NCBI GenBank assembly: GCA_927911475.1
Contig: CAKMPP010000146.1
Coordinates: 1-17,936, forward strand
Direction: 5' to 3'
From: an uncultured Solobacterium sp.
GTDB taxonomy: Bacteria > Bacillota_I > Bacilli_A > Erysipelotrichales > Erysipelotrichaceae
Length of the DNA: 17,936 nucleotides
The notes below the pieces were generated by a model. It was not told where the DNA came from and ran no database searches. It saw only the letters and a list, made by a program, of their open reading frames with translations. Below, piece by piece: positions 1 to 8,135 of the stretch; position 1 is the first letter of the stretch; every line of letters starts with the position of its first letter. The position numbers and the translations under genes are program-made.

Positions 1-245
1 GATACACCTAATACCATTGGATGTCCTAATAACTTTGTTTTTGTATTGGTTTTACCTAATCCATCTGTTCCTTCAAACACCTGAATGATAGCACGTTCCC
101 CTTCAATCTCAACAACTCTACCCTTACGTCTAGAGCCATTATTTAAGAGAATTGAAACCATTTCTTCGTTTGAAACATTCTTTACATGATCCAATGCAAC
201 AAGAGAGCCTTGGATTTCATCTAAACCTAATAACTGTAAACTCAT
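1..245 (-). CDS. atpB: V-type ATP synthase subunit B, N-terminal part (cut by window edge)
   Basis: This is the start of the non-catalytic, nucleotide-binding B subunit of the V-type (A/V) ATPase V1 head. Only about 81 residues are in the window; the gene continues past base 1. The visible protein begins MSLQLLGLDEIQGSLVALDH and contains the beta-barrel region with RRKGRVVEIEGERAIIQVFEGT, typical of the N-terminal domain of B subunits. An AGGAGG ribosome binding site lies 6-7 bases before the ATG at 245. The stop codon of subunit A is 15 bases upstream, so the two are co-transcribed. The identity follows from the family sequence and from its place directly after subunit A. The nucleotide-binding domain itself cannot be seen here. 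Confidence 0.93.
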   Translation of the reverse strand, partial: MSLQLLGLDEIQGSLVALDHVKNVSNEEMVSILLNNGSRRKGRVVEIEGERAIIQVFEGTDGLGKTNTKTKLLGHPMVLGV

Positions 246-260
246 TGAAATCCTCCTCTC

Positions 261-2012
261 TTATTGAATTGATGCTAATGCAGCATCAATCTTTTCATTG
301 TATGCATCTAGTAATGCTAGATTGTTATTTGGTACATCATATTTCATCTTGATAACTTCATCAAATACACCTGTCTGTATCATTAGGGATACAGGAATAT
401 GCTTTTGAACATATGGTGTACATGCTTGTCTTAGGTAATGAATCACCTTTAACATCTTATATTGTTTCTCAAGAGAAACATAAGTATCTTCTGGATGGAA
501 CGAGTTTTGTTGGAGGTATCCAACACGTACGACACGTCCAATCTCTAGTGTTAACTTTTGATCTTCAGGTAATACGTCAGAACCAATCAACTTAACAATT
601 TCCATTAACTGTGCTTCTTCATGCAAAATAGACTGCATCTCTTGACGTAAGTCAATAAAGTCATGTGCTACATTCTTATCATACCAACGCGTTAAATCAT
701 CGATATATTCAGAGTAACTATCTGTCCAGTTTACAGCTGGATAGTGACGCATATATGCAAGTGATTTATCTAAGGCCCAGAAACTACGTACGAAACGTTT
801 TGTATTCTGTGTAACTGGCTCTGAGAAGTCACCACCCTGTGGTGATACTGCACCGATTAAAGTAACAGAACCCTTCTTACCAGATAACGCATCTACCATA
901 CCTGCACGTTCATAGAACTGAGCGATACGTGATGGTAAGTATGCTGGGAAGCCTTCTTCTGCAGGCATTTCTTCCAAACGACCAGAAATTTCACGTAAGG
1001 CTTCAGCCCAACGAGATGTAGAGTCGGCCATAAGCGCCACATGATATCCCATATCACGATAGTATTCAGCCATAGTAACACCTGTATAGATAGATGCTTC
1101 ACGCGCAGCTACTGGCATGTTTGAAGTATTCGCAATCAATACCGTACGGTCTAACAATGGCTTGCCAGACTTAGGGTCAATTAATTCTGCAAATTCTTCT
1201 AGAACCTGTGTCATTTCATTACCACGTTCACCGCAACCTACATAGATGATGATATCCGCATCACACCACTTGGCAATCTGGTGCTGAAGCATTGTCTTAC
1301 CTGCACCAAAGCCTCCAGGAATCGCAGAAGATCCACCCTTAGCAATTGGGAACATTGTATCGATAACACGCTGTCCTGTAATCAAAGGAATTGAAATTGG
1401 CTCACGCTTAATAATTGGACGTGGGTTACGAATCGCCCACTGCTGCATCAGTTTTACTTCAACTTCTGTCTCATCAAAGTCGTTCTTCACAACAAGTAAT
1501 ACATCATTAACAGTATACTCTCCACTTGGAAGTGCCTTTACGACCGTGCCATTTAAACCAACTGGAATCAAAGAACGGTGTTCAATCAATGATGTCTCTG
1601 GAGTTGTAGCGAAAATCTGTCCTTCTTTAACAGTATCGCCTTCCTTGACTAACATCGTCACATTCCACTTCTTTTCAAGATCAAGTGCAGGAACAGATTT
1701 ACCTTCTGAAATAAAGGCACCCTGTTCTTTTGCAATCTCATCTAGTGGTCTTTGAATACCATCATAGATATTACGTAAGATACCAGGTCCTAATGTAGCG
1801 TTTAACAAATGACCCGTTCCTTTAACTGGTTCATTTGGTCTTAATCCTGTTGTAGATTCATATACCTGAATCATTGTTTTATCTTCATCAACACGGATTA
1901 CTTCACCTAGAAGTTCCTTCTCACCAACATACACCATCTCACGCATAGAGAAAGATTTCGTGTTGATGACGGAAATAACTGAACCATTAATCGAATAAAT
2001 TACATCACTCAT
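261..2012 (-). CDS. atpA: V-type ATP synthase subunit A (catalytic)
   Basis: Catalytic subunit of the V1 head; it couples ATP hydrolysis or synthesis to rotation and ion movement through the membrane ring. The protein is 583 residues, a normal family length. The P-loop GGFGAGKT is at about residues 233-240, followed by YVGCGERGNEM, the signature of A subunits, and the bulge domain unique to A subunits precedes the P-loop. A longer reading frame extends upstream to 2087. I chose the ATG at 2012 because the family begins at MSDVIYSINGSV and a GGAAG-type ribosome binding site lies just upstream. This start overlaps the end of subunit E by 8 bases, which suggests translational coupling. No frameshift is seen, unlike several neighbours. 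Confidence 0.97.
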   Translation of the reverse strand: MSDVIYSINGSVISVINTKSFSMREMVYVGEKELLGEVIRVDEDKTMIQVYESTTGLRPNEPVKGTGHLLNATLGPGILRNIYDGIQRPLDEIAKEQGAFISEGKSVPALDLEKKWNVTMLVKEGDTVKEGQIFATTPETSLIEHRSLIPVGLNGTVVKALPSGEYTVNDVLLVVKNDFDETEVEVKLMQQWAIRNPRPIIKREPISIPLITGQRVIDTMFPIAKGGSSAIPGGFGAGKTMLQHQIAKWCDADIIIYVGCGERGNEMTQVLEEFAELIDPKSGKPLLDRTVLIANTSNMPVAAREASIYTGVTMAEYYRDMGYHVALMADSTSRWAEALREISGRLEEMPAEEGFPAYLPSRIAQFYERAGMVDALSGKKGSVTLIGAVSPQGGDFSEPVTQNTKRFVRSFWALDKSLAYMRHYPAVNWTDSYSEYIDDLTRWYDKNVAHDFIDLRQEMQSILHEEAQLMEIVKLIGSDVLPEDQKLTLEIGRVVRVGYLQQNSFHPEDTYVSLEKQYKMLKVIHYLRQACTPYVQKHIPVSLMIQTGVFDEVIKMKYDVPNNNLALLDAYNEKIDAALASIQ

Positions 2013-2613
2013 GATTGTCACTTCCTTCCGTAATGATGAATCCAGAATGTTCACGGAATAGAAGACGTGCTTCTTCAAGCTTCTCACTCAAATCGCAACG
2101 ATATTCCAAACGATTTTCCAAATCCGAATATGTAAATCCACCAAAGCGGAAATATCCAGTTTGAACATTCGCTGAAATATTTTTCTCTTTTAATAATTCA
2201 TTGAACAATTCTTCATCTTGTTTTCTAACTGTAAAGATACCTGTAGGGGTAACCTTAATCAGATTAATATTCTCTACAAGATATTTTTTATATTGGCTAG
2301 ACTTAACAAAGTCTTCAATCTTCTTACTAGCACCTTCTAGCAATTGATTAATAAAATCCATACGGAGCTTTAATAAATCGTGCTTGATCTTTAAAGTTTC
2401 TTGAGATAGCTGTGAAGAAGCACTCAAACGTAAATCGTTTGTTTCTTTTTCAAGATAGGCTTCTGTTTCCTTCTTTAGTCCTACCATGAAGTAATTCAAC
2501 TGTTCATCGTGCATCATTTGAATTTCCTTCATAACAGTTTCTTCTACTAAAGTAGATTGGTTCAGCATATCGGATTTAATGGATTTGATTATTTTCTCTT
2601 CAAATTCTTCCAT
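2005..2613 (-). CDS. atpE: V-type ATP synthase subunit E (peripheral stalk)
   Basis: Peripheral stalk subunit that, with the G/H subunit, holds the V1 head still against the rotor. It has 202 residues. The N-terminal half is highly charged and should form a long coiled coil (MEEFEEKIIKSIKSDML onward to about residue 110). The C-terminal half resembles the globular domain that binds the head, ending LLFREHSGFIITEGSDNHE. Sequence similarity of E subunits is low, so the call relies on length, coiled-coil character and position between F and A. A GAGGTGAG ribosome binding site precedes the ATG. The stop codon lies inside the start of subunit A (8-base overlap). Confidence 0.88.
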   Translation of the reverse strand: MEEFEEKIIKSIKSDMLNQSTLVEETVMKEIQMMHDEQLNYFMVGLKKETEAYLEKETNDLRLSASSQLSQETLKIKHDLLKLRMDFINQLLEGASKKIEDFVKSSQYKKYLVENINLIKVTPTGIFTVRKQDEELFNELLKEKNISANVQTGYFRFGGFTYSDLENRLEYRCDLSEKLEEARLLFREHSGFIITEGSDNHE

Positions 2614-2622
2614 TGCTCACCT

Positions 2623-2931
2623 CTATAGTTTTACGCCAATTGCCTCACTGATATAACGGTCAATTGTTTCGCCAATCTTAGCGGAACCATGACGGTCAGA
2701 AATCTCAGTAATTAATGGACGTTGTAACACTAATTTCTTTCTTGCGACAACATCAGCAACCTGTTCCATTGCTTTGGTTGTCATTAAGACAATCGCAATA
2801 TCTGGATCAGCAATTAACTGATTAAGTTTATCTAATATTTCTTGACGTTCATGTAATACGATGCCTTCAAATCCAGCAAGGCGCATTCCCATTAACGTGT
2901 CGGTATTATCACTAATACAATATGCTTTCAT
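2623..2931 (-). CDS. atpF: V-type ATP synthase subunit F
   Basis: Small subunit bound to the central rotor shaft (with D) of the V1 motor. It has 102 residues, the usual size. The start MKAYCISDNTDTLMGMRLAGFEG is characteristic: F subunits open with a beta strand and a G-[ML]-R-L-AG turn, forming a Rossmann-like fold. The segment DIAIVLMTTKAMEQVAD matches the family pattern ..I.I..IT...A.., and RPLITEI corresponds to the next conserved strand. The stop codon of subunit K is 9 bases upstream of the ATG, and an AAGGAAG ribosome binding site overlaps that gap. The gene is intact. Confidence 0.9.
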   Translation of the reverse strand: MKAYCISDNTDTLMGMRLAGFEGIVLHERQEILDKLNQLIADPDIAIVLMTTKAMEQVADVVARKKLVLQRPLITEISDRHGSAKIGETIDRYISEAIGVKL

Positions 2932-2940
2932 GCAACTTCC

Positions 2941-3384
2941 TTAGAGTGCATTGATAATCAAGATAGAAATTAGCAAACCGTAAATCGCTACACCTTCACC
3001 AAGGGCAACGAAGATAATAGCACGACCGAAGTTGTCTCCATTTTCAGAAACAGCACCGATAGCTGCTGGAGCAGCAGAAGCAACGGCTAAACCTGCGCCT
3101 AAGCATGCACCACCGACAGAAAGACCTGCAGCGATAAATCCTAAACCTTTTGCTAAATCACCTGTAGCAGCAGTCTTGCTAGCCTCTTCGGCTAAAGTAG
3201 TATATGAGTGAGCTTGGAATAATAATACAACTAAGAATATGCCTACAAAGATTGCAACCTGCGCAAGAATTCTTGTCTTAGCATTTGTAGTATTGATTCC
3301 TTTACGTAATAGAATCCATAATGGTCCAACAACTAAAATAACAGCAATTAATGGTAATAAAATTTCTTTTGTAGATAATAACAT
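2941..3384 (-). CDS. atpK: V-type ATP synthase subunit K (membrane rotor ring)
   Basis: Proteolipid that forms the ion-carrying rotor ring in the membrane. It has 147 residues with four predicted membrane helices, at about 8-27, 42-60, 80-107 and 119-145. The third helix carries the glycine/alanine packing motif (GLSVGGACLGAGLAVASAAP) and the fourth carries the ion-binding glutamate in LGEGVAIYGLLIS. The first hairpin lacks an equivalent acidic residue, as expected for V-type rings with one ion site per four helices. Whether the coupling ion is H+ or Na+ cannot be settled by eye. A strong AGGAGG ribosome binding site lies before the ATG, and subunit I ends 18 bases upstream. Confidence 0.94.
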   Translation of the reverse strand: MLLSTKEILLPLIAVILVVGPLWILLRKGINTTNAKTRILAQVAIFVGIFLVVLLFQAHSYTTLAEEASKTAATGDLAKGLGFIAAGLSVGGACLGAGLAVASAAPAAIGAVSENGDNFGRAIIFVALGEGVAIYGLLISILIINAL

Positions 3385-3402
3385 GATTTCTCCTCCTAAG
3401 TT

Positions 3403-5222
3403 TTATTCTGCATCTTCGGCAGTATATGCCTGATATTTAATTCCACCACCGTTATAGTAACGGCTAAACATTTCATAGTATTCCAAACGTAAAGTCTGAA
3501 TACCTACGATCAAACCTTCTAACGCCATAACAAAGATATTACCAAGTACTGCAATTACAATACCTGCATTACCTGTCATCTTCACAAGCGTCATAACAAC
3601 AAGCATCATGCCTGCATGGCTTAATACGAAACCACCTACACGCAGATATGACATGGAGTTTGTTACAAAACTCAATAATATTTCAAATGTTTCAAAGAAA
3701 CTCATCAGGAAGTAATTTCCCCATCCATCTTCAGGTTTAAATGAGTGTCCTTCGAACTTTCTCTCAAAAGCTTCCTTCATCATAAATAAGATAATAGGAA
3801 CGACGATAAACGGAATGATAAACATTGGTTTTAATAAATTTACTTTAGCCACAGCTAGTAACACAGCGGCTACGATAATAAATCCATAGAATACAAACCC
3901 TGCAACACCATTCTGTGAGAATAAGAATTCAGCCCATTCTTTCTTACGAGCACGATTCCACATATTCATAATCATTGTCACTAAGATAAGTACAGAACCA
4001 ATTGCAATCGCACCGATTAGAAGTATCATCGTACTTGAGGACGCCATAACTTCAAACAGTTTATCTCTTACACCAATAAAGATCGATGTACTGGATTTAG
4101 AAGTGTTTCATGTCCAAATACAGAGCCAAACAAGAAACCAAAGATTGATGATGTAATACCAACTCTACCAACAATACCGAATAGCTTACCCTTCTTTTCA
4201 AATAAGAAGCCAAGAATCAAAAGTACAAGTCCTTGTCCAAAATCACCAAACATGATACCAAACAAGATACAGTACGTAATTCCAATAAAGACTGTTGGAT
4301 CAAAATCATCATATGCAGGTAGTCCATACATCTCGATAAATAATTCAAATGGTCTAAAGAACCAACCATTCTTTAATAGTGTTGGGCACTTGATATCTTT
4401 CACTTCACTTGGATCTTTAATTCTAAAGTCAACCGGCAAACCATTAAAGGCCGCTTTATATGTTTCAACATCGGAAGCCTTTACAAATCCACTAAGAATT
4501 TGTTTTTGGTCTAATACTGCAACATATGGATACATATTGCAGATAGAACTTTGACGTACGCAATAGGAATACATATCAACCATCTTGATACGACATTGTT
4601 CTACTCTTTCCTGAATATCAAACTTTGGAATCGTAATTGGTTCAAAGAATAAACTTTGGAAAATCTTGAAAGTCTTAGCTGCGTAAGTATCACTCGTTAC
4701 ATACACGAGCCAAACATATTGTGCTGTTGAGTGTAAACGATGTAATACAAACATCTCTTCACGATACAAGGATAACTTCTTAAAACTATCCATCGGTAAT
4801 CTACCAAAGCCAAAATTAAGGTAATTACATGCATGCATCTTTTCAAAGTTTAATATACTTAATTCTTTTAAAGCCTTTTCATCATCCGGTGATAATGTCT
4901 CACTTTGTGCAACATTATCTAAACCAAACTCTTCATTTAATTCTTTGATATATGCTTCAATTTCAGCATTGGTATAACTAGATGTAACCTTTTCTTTTAC
5001 ATTCAAATCACATCCAACTGCATGCGCAATACTCTTAAATGTCTGTACATAATCCTGATACGGATTTTCTGTACTAATGACGCTTCCATTGTTATCATCA
5101 TTGATAATTTTGGTTGCTATCACTGGCTGTAACAGACCTGTGTTCATCCCCGCTAGTAACATCGCATCTCGATGTTCTGGGTCTGTGCATGCACTGATGA
5201 ACTTCATTTTTTCTATAGCCAT
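3403..5222 (-). CDS. atpI: V-type ATP synthase subunit I (stator membrane subunit), frameshifted in this sequence
   Basis: Large stator subunit whose C-terminal membrane domain forms the ion half-channels beside the K ring. Two reading frames make up one gene: residues about 1-384 from 5222, ending VFGHETLLNPVHRS, and the C-terminal part encoded down to 3403 (RDKLFEVMASSS onward, with several membrane helices). Adding one A to the AAA run at 4078-4080 joins them as HRSFIGVRDKLFEVM and gives a 606-residue protein, close to family size. The first half holds the cytoplasmic domain and the first helices (FGDFGQGLVLLILGFLF); the second begins with the next helix. The ATG at 5222 follows an AAAGGA site; a TTG two codons earlier is less likely. 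The break is probably a sequence error. Confidence 0.9.
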
Positions 5223-5235
5223 GTGCAATCCTTTC

Positions 5236-6282
5236 TTAATAAATCAACAGAGCCTTCACACGCTCTTGTGGAATTTGATATCTTACACTTTCGATAATAT
5301 CAATCACATTCTGAATCTCAATATCTGCTAGTAATACATACGCTAGTAGTGATAGATTCGGATCGGTATCGGTACGAATAAAATGTGCACTCATATTGAA
5401 CGTAATACGTTGTGCATAATGTTCAATATAAAGGAATTTTTGATTTGATAGATACGCTTTATATCTCGATTTCTCTAAGCGTTGAATAACTTGTTCTGCA
5501 GTATCATTGTCAATCATATCGTATAAATCTTTCATACGGAAGAAACAACAATAGTCTGCTAGCATCTGCTTGATAAACTCCCTAGAAACAGTAAAATACT
5601 TCTTCAAACGATAAATAATTGCGATATTCTCTAACTCGATACGAGACAAGATAATTTCTTTCATCTTTTCCTTTGAAGTTGTATTAGAATACTTCTCAAT
5701 CGTTTCTAGACACGTTGCGTAATATTTAGTACGTAAAGAATGCTCCAAATTGATAAAAATCCATATCCTCTAAGGATTTCTGTTCATACTTTTTTAATAC
5801 GTCATAATAGAAGTATCTTTCAACAACATCAATACATCTTGAAAGGAAGCACTATCCGCCAATTCCTTCAGTGGAAATGAAGTATAGCTTCCAATATATA
5901 GCGGTAACTTGGAAATCATATTTTGGCGTAACATCTCATTATCTTGGTCAGAAAGTGAATGTAATTTCATCAGAATTAATTCAATTTCTGTTTCCATGAC
6001 CGCAATATGCCCAAAATGTTTTGCGTTATCATCCGCATAGCGAATCAGTTTTGCAAATCGATTGAATACACCTGTACGAAGTAAAACCTCTAACTGGCCA
6101 CGATGTATCGCCTTTGGGTTAATTCCCTCTAAAGACTCCTTATAAAGAGGCTGACTTTGCAAAAATATTGCAATATCACCAACTGTCTTTTTTTGTAACA
6201 TCGTTGCATAATCAACAGGTGTCAAATGTTCTGCAAGCATCGCTCTTGCCTTAGCGGTAATCGCATTACTTGATTTGCTCAT
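5236..6282 (-). CDS. atpC: V-type ATP synthase subunit C, two frameshifts in this sequence
   Basis: Subunit C (d-type) is the funnel that links the central shaft to the K ring. The gene is split. The first frame runs from MSKSSNAITAKARAML at 6282 to about 5812; a short middle piece reads FYYDVLKKYEQKSLEDMDFYQF; the last frame ends VKALLIY at 5236. One missing base near the AA at 5811-5812 and one extra base near the CC at 5745-5746 explain both breaks. The restored protein has 348 residues, close to the usual length of about 330-340. The repeated all-helical pattern, with Y-rich helix starts such as RTKYYATCLETIEKY, fits the family. The start is 3 bases after the stop of the G/H gene and the end is 13 bases before subunit I. 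Confidence 0.88.
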
Positions 6283-6285
6283 TCG

Positions 6286-6612
6286 CTACTCCTGTTCTCT
6301 TTTTCCAACCGTATAATCCGCAATCATCTGAATCCAGCGTTCTTTATTTGCATTAAACATATCCGTAATGCGCTTTGATTCTTTCTCATACATTGCTTTT
6401 GCTTCTGCTTGTTTTTTCTCATGAGTTGTACGAATTTCTTCACGCATTGATTTCACTTGTGTCTCTACATTGGCCCAAGCCTCATCTGTCAATTTCTTTT
6501 TTTCCTGATCAATTGCCTGCTTCAATTTGTACTTCAATTCATGGGCATTATTAATCTTATTACGCGTTTCTTCATCCATCTTAATAAGATCTTGAATTAC
6601 TTCTATTTCCAT
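6286..6612 (-). CDS. V-type ATP synthase subunit G/H (peripheral stalk)
   Basis: First gene of the ATPase operon. The product has 108 residues and is almost entirely charged and alpha-helical (rich in K, E, Q and A), with no membrane segment, as expected for the small coiled-coil partner of subunit E in the peripheral stalk. The family is defined more by composition and position than by fixed residues, so naming as G or H differs between annotations. A GGGAGG ribosome binding site lies 6 bases before the ATG. The stop codon is 3 bases before the start of subunit C. Intact in this sequence. Confidence 0.82.
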   Translation of the reverse strand: MEIEVIQDLIKMDEETRNKINNAHELKYKLKQAIDQEKKKLTDEAWANVETQVKSMREEIRTTHEKKQAEAKAMYEKESKRITDMFNANKERWIQMIADYTVGKREQE

Positions 6613-6641
6613 AGCTACCTCCCATAAACATTGGCCCTATA

Positions 6642-6670
6642 ATTATAGTCCTTTTCATCTCAAAATTATA
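6642..6670 (-). promoter_or_regulatory. Possible promoter region of the V-ATPase operon
   Basis: The gap between the phosphatase terminator and the first ATPase gene should hold the operon promoter. Two TATAAT hexamers are present on the minus strand, at 6665-6670 and 6642-6647; the second lies in a TATAATTATA palindrome. Neither has a good TTGACA at the normal distance (a weak TTACAG sits 19 bases before the first), so I cannot say which is used. Confidence 0.3.
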
Positions 6671-6737
6671 GGTAAAACAGATATAAATTCTGTAACCCAC
6701 TCATATTTTTCTCAAATTTAAAAAAGTAAGCAGTTAC

Positions 6738-6764
6738 AAAAAGACATCTACGACTGTAGATGTC
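6738..6764 (-). terminator. Rho-independent terminator of the XRE/membrane protein/phosphatase operon
   Basis: On the minus strand GACATCTAC and GTAGATGTC form a perfect 9-bp stem around a 4-base loop (6752-6755), followed at once by TTTTT (6738-6742). The stem contains the last codons and the stop codon of the phosphatase gene, so the coding end and the terminator share the same bases. Confidence 0.85.
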
Positions 6765-7236
6765 CACCTTCACTTGTCAGATATTTAAATAATGCGATAC
6801 AGCCTTCTTCGATTTCACGATATGCTATATCGAAATCACCACTATACCATGGATCTGATATACTTCTGCACTTTCCTGTATATTCTAATAATAGATGGAT
6901 CTTACCTTCTGGATCGTTGTGATATACACGTTTCATATTACGAATATTCATCTCATCCATTCCTACAAGTAAATCATAGTATGCATAATCGCTAGTTGTA
7001 ATTTGACGTGCATGCTTATCATCACAGTTGATGCCATGCTCGCATAGTTTTTGTTTTGCAGTAGGATAAACTGGGTTACCCCTACCATTCCATATCTCTT
7101 CTGAGCTAGTCGCAGCAGAAGCTATCTCAAATTTATCACTAACACCAGCATCACTTACTAGTTTACGAAAGATATACTCCGCCATAGGCGAACGGCAGAT
7201 ATTTCCATGACATACAAATAATATCTTTATTGTCAT
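6748..7236 (-). CDS. Low-molecular-weight protein tyrosine phosphatase
   Basis: Cytoplasmic phosphatase that removes phosphate from protein tyrosine or arginine residues; in Bacillota this family includes YwlE and Wzb-like enzymes. The protein has 162 residues, the normal size. The catalytic loop CHGNICRS is at residues 9-16, with nucleophile Cys9 and Arg15, and the general acid lies in the SDPWYSGDF motif (Asp128). The frame extends upstream to 7311, but MTIKILFVCHGN is the family start, and the ATG at 7236 lies 7 bases after the stop of the membrane protein gene. It is the last gene of a three-gene operon. Its substrate is unknown; the neighbouring membrane protein is one possibility, by inference only. 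Confidence 0.93.
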   Translation of the reverse strand: MTIKILFVCHGNICRSPMAEYIFRKLVSDAGVSDKFEIASAATSSEEIWNGRGNPVYPTAKQKLCEHGINCDDKHARQITTSDYAYYDLLVGMDEMNIRNMKRVYHNDPEGKIHLLLEYTGKCRSISDPWYSGDFDIAYREIEEGCIALFKYLTSEGGHLQS

Positions 7237-7243
7237 AGTATAC

Positions 7244-7720
7244 TTACTCTTCTCCTGTATAAGTTCTCTTGTAAAATTCCCTACAGAAAATAGAAGTAAA
7301 GATAAATACAATCATTGAAATGATGATACCAGCAAATAGATAAGAATTTATGAAACTTGCAATCACAGCAACTACCAGCAATAAATCTTCTGCAATCAAA
7401 AATGCTTGACGTTTAGACATTAATTCAATCTGACGGCATCTTTCATCATGCATCTCGTTATATAAACGCATCAAATCTTTTTCATTCTTCATTGCTTTAT
7501 AATTCTTTGCAATATAACACACAGCTACCACGATTATTACAATAAATAGGCCCGTATAAAATCCATCCATATAGTTAGCAAAGTTACGATCTACATATGA
7601 TCTAGTCAGATATCCTAATCTATCTAGAATAAGAAGCAATACTGAACATATTGCAATCACACTCCAAATATTTGTATATTTTTGTAATTCCTGTTTTGCC
7701 TTTAATAATTTCTTGTCCAT
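7244..7720 (-). CDS. Four-helix membrane protein, partner of an XRE regulator
   Basis: I do not recognise a function. The 158-residue protein has four predicted membrane helices, at about residues 17-38, 52-74, 104-125 and 126-150. Between the second and third is a charged cytoplasmic loop with YNEMHDERCRQIELMSKR. A similar DER..I motif occurs in several small uncharacterised membrane proteins of Bacillota, often encoded next to short XRE regulators as here. It starts 2 bases after the XRE gene stops and ends 7 bases before the phosphatase start, so the three form one transcript. A role in envelope signalling or stress is only a guess. Confidence 0.75.
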   Translation of the reverse strand: MDKKLLKAKQELQKYTNIWSVIAICSVLLLILDRLGYLTRSYVDRNFANYMDGFYTGLFIVIIVVAVCYIAKNYKAMKNEKDLMRLYNEMHDERCRQIELMSKRQAFLIAEDLLLVVAVIASFINSYLFAGIIISMIVFIFTSIFCREFYKRTYTGEE

Positions 7721-7722
7721 GT

Positions 7723-7932
7723 TTATTCCTCTTCCTCTAATTCTGTAAAATCAAATACTTCTTCAATACTCAATGAAAACCGCTTCGCAATCTTATAAGC
7801 TAGTGGTAATGAGGCAGTATACTTCCCTACTTCAATTGAAGTTATCGTCTGTCTTGTCGTACCAACTAAATCCGCAAGTTCACCTTGAGAAAGTTTATGT
7901 TCCTTTCTTAATTCCTTGATTCTATTTTTCAC
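7723..7932 (-). CDS. XRE-family (Cro/C1-type) HTH transcriptional regulator
   Basis: Small DNA-binding regulator of 69 residues, all of it one helix-turn-helix domain. The sequence KNRIKELRKEHKLSQGELADLVGTTRQTITSIEVGKYTASLPLAYKIAKRFSLSIEEVF matches the common family in which the second helix is GELADLVGTT and the recognition helix RQTITSIEVGK. An ATG frame opens at 7983, but I choose the GTG at 7932 because a TAGGAG ribosome binding site lies 7 bases before it, the protein then starts at the conserved KNRIKELR, and the longer form would include operator DNA. The repeats at its own promoter suggest that it represses its own operon. It is the first of three linked genes. Confidence 0.9.
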   Translation of the reverse strand: MKNRIKELRKEHKLSQGELADLVGTTRQTITSIEVGKYTASLPLAYKIAKRFSLSIEEVFDFTELEEEE

Positions 7933-7939
7933 CTTTATA

Positions 7940-7945
7940 CTCCTA
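7940..7945 (-). promoter_or_regulatory. Ribosome binding site deciding the GTG start of the XRE gene
   Basis: TAGGAG on the minus strand, 7 bases before the GTG at 7932. No comparable site precedes the upstream ATG at 7983, which lies at the expected transcription start. Confidence 0.7.
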
Positions 7946-7965
7946 TCTGATATATCGATATATAC

Positions 7966-7981
7966 GCAAAGTTCACTTTGC
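7966..7981 (-). promoter_or_regulatory. Palindromic operator-like site in front of the XRE gene
   Basis: GCAAAGT and ACTTTGC form a perfect 7+2+7 inverted repeat beginning at the expected transcription start. The same half-site occurs again inside the promoter spacer (around 7994-8005). A second palindrome, TATATCGATATA, lies at 7951-7962. This layout fits autorepression by the XRE protein. Confidence 0.6.
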
Positions 7982-7987
7982 ATTTAA

Positions 7988-8016
7988 AGTATAGTTAACT
8001 TTGCATATAATGTCAA
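7988..8016 (-). promoter_or_regulatory. Sigma-A type promoter of the XRE operon
   Basis: A perfect -35 box TTGACA (8011-8016), a 17-base spacer and a -10 box TATACT (7988-7993) on the minus strand, with transcription expected to begin near 7981. The spacer contains an operator half-site TGCAAAGTTAAC. Confidence 0.85.
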
Positions 8017-8084
8017 GTCTACTATGCAATTATTTGAATAAATTTACCATTTAACTAATCATCACTAACAATTAAAACAAAAAC

Positions 8085-8111
8085 AAGGCTTTCATCTCAT
8101 AAGATAGCCTC
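8085..8111 (-). terminator. Terminator-like hairpin after the RlaP gene, possibly bidirectional
   Basis: AGGCT (8086-8090) pairs with AGCCT (8106-8110), and ATCT (8094-8097) pairs with AGAT (8102-8105), leaving a three-base bulge. On the minus strand the stem is followed by a run reading TTGTTTTTGTTTT. On the plus strand it is followed by TTTTTT, so it could work either way. It lies about 25 bases beyond the restored end of the RlaP gene. Confidence 0.55.
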
Positions 8112-8135
8112 GTATTTTTTATAAAACTATTTTTA

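Noticed and set aside
2013..2087. 25-residue N-terminal extension of subunit A
   Set aside because: It overlaps subunit E coding sequence, does not resemble the family, and the ATG at 2012 has a good ribosome binding site.
4073..4095. Programmed -1 ribosomal frameshift in subunit I
   Set aside because: No X-XXY-YYZ slippery heptamer in the reading frame and no strong downstream structure; the other genes show the same kind of break at short homopolymers, so sequence error is simpler.
7237..7311. 25-residue N-terminal extension of the low-molecular-weight phosphatase
   Set aside because: It lies inside the end of the membrane protein gene, and family members begin just before ILFVCHGN.
7933..7983. 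Longer XRE protein starting at the ATG at 7983
   Set aside because: That ATG is at the transcription start and inside the operator palindrome, with no ribosome binding site; the GTG at 7932 has one and begins the conserved domain.
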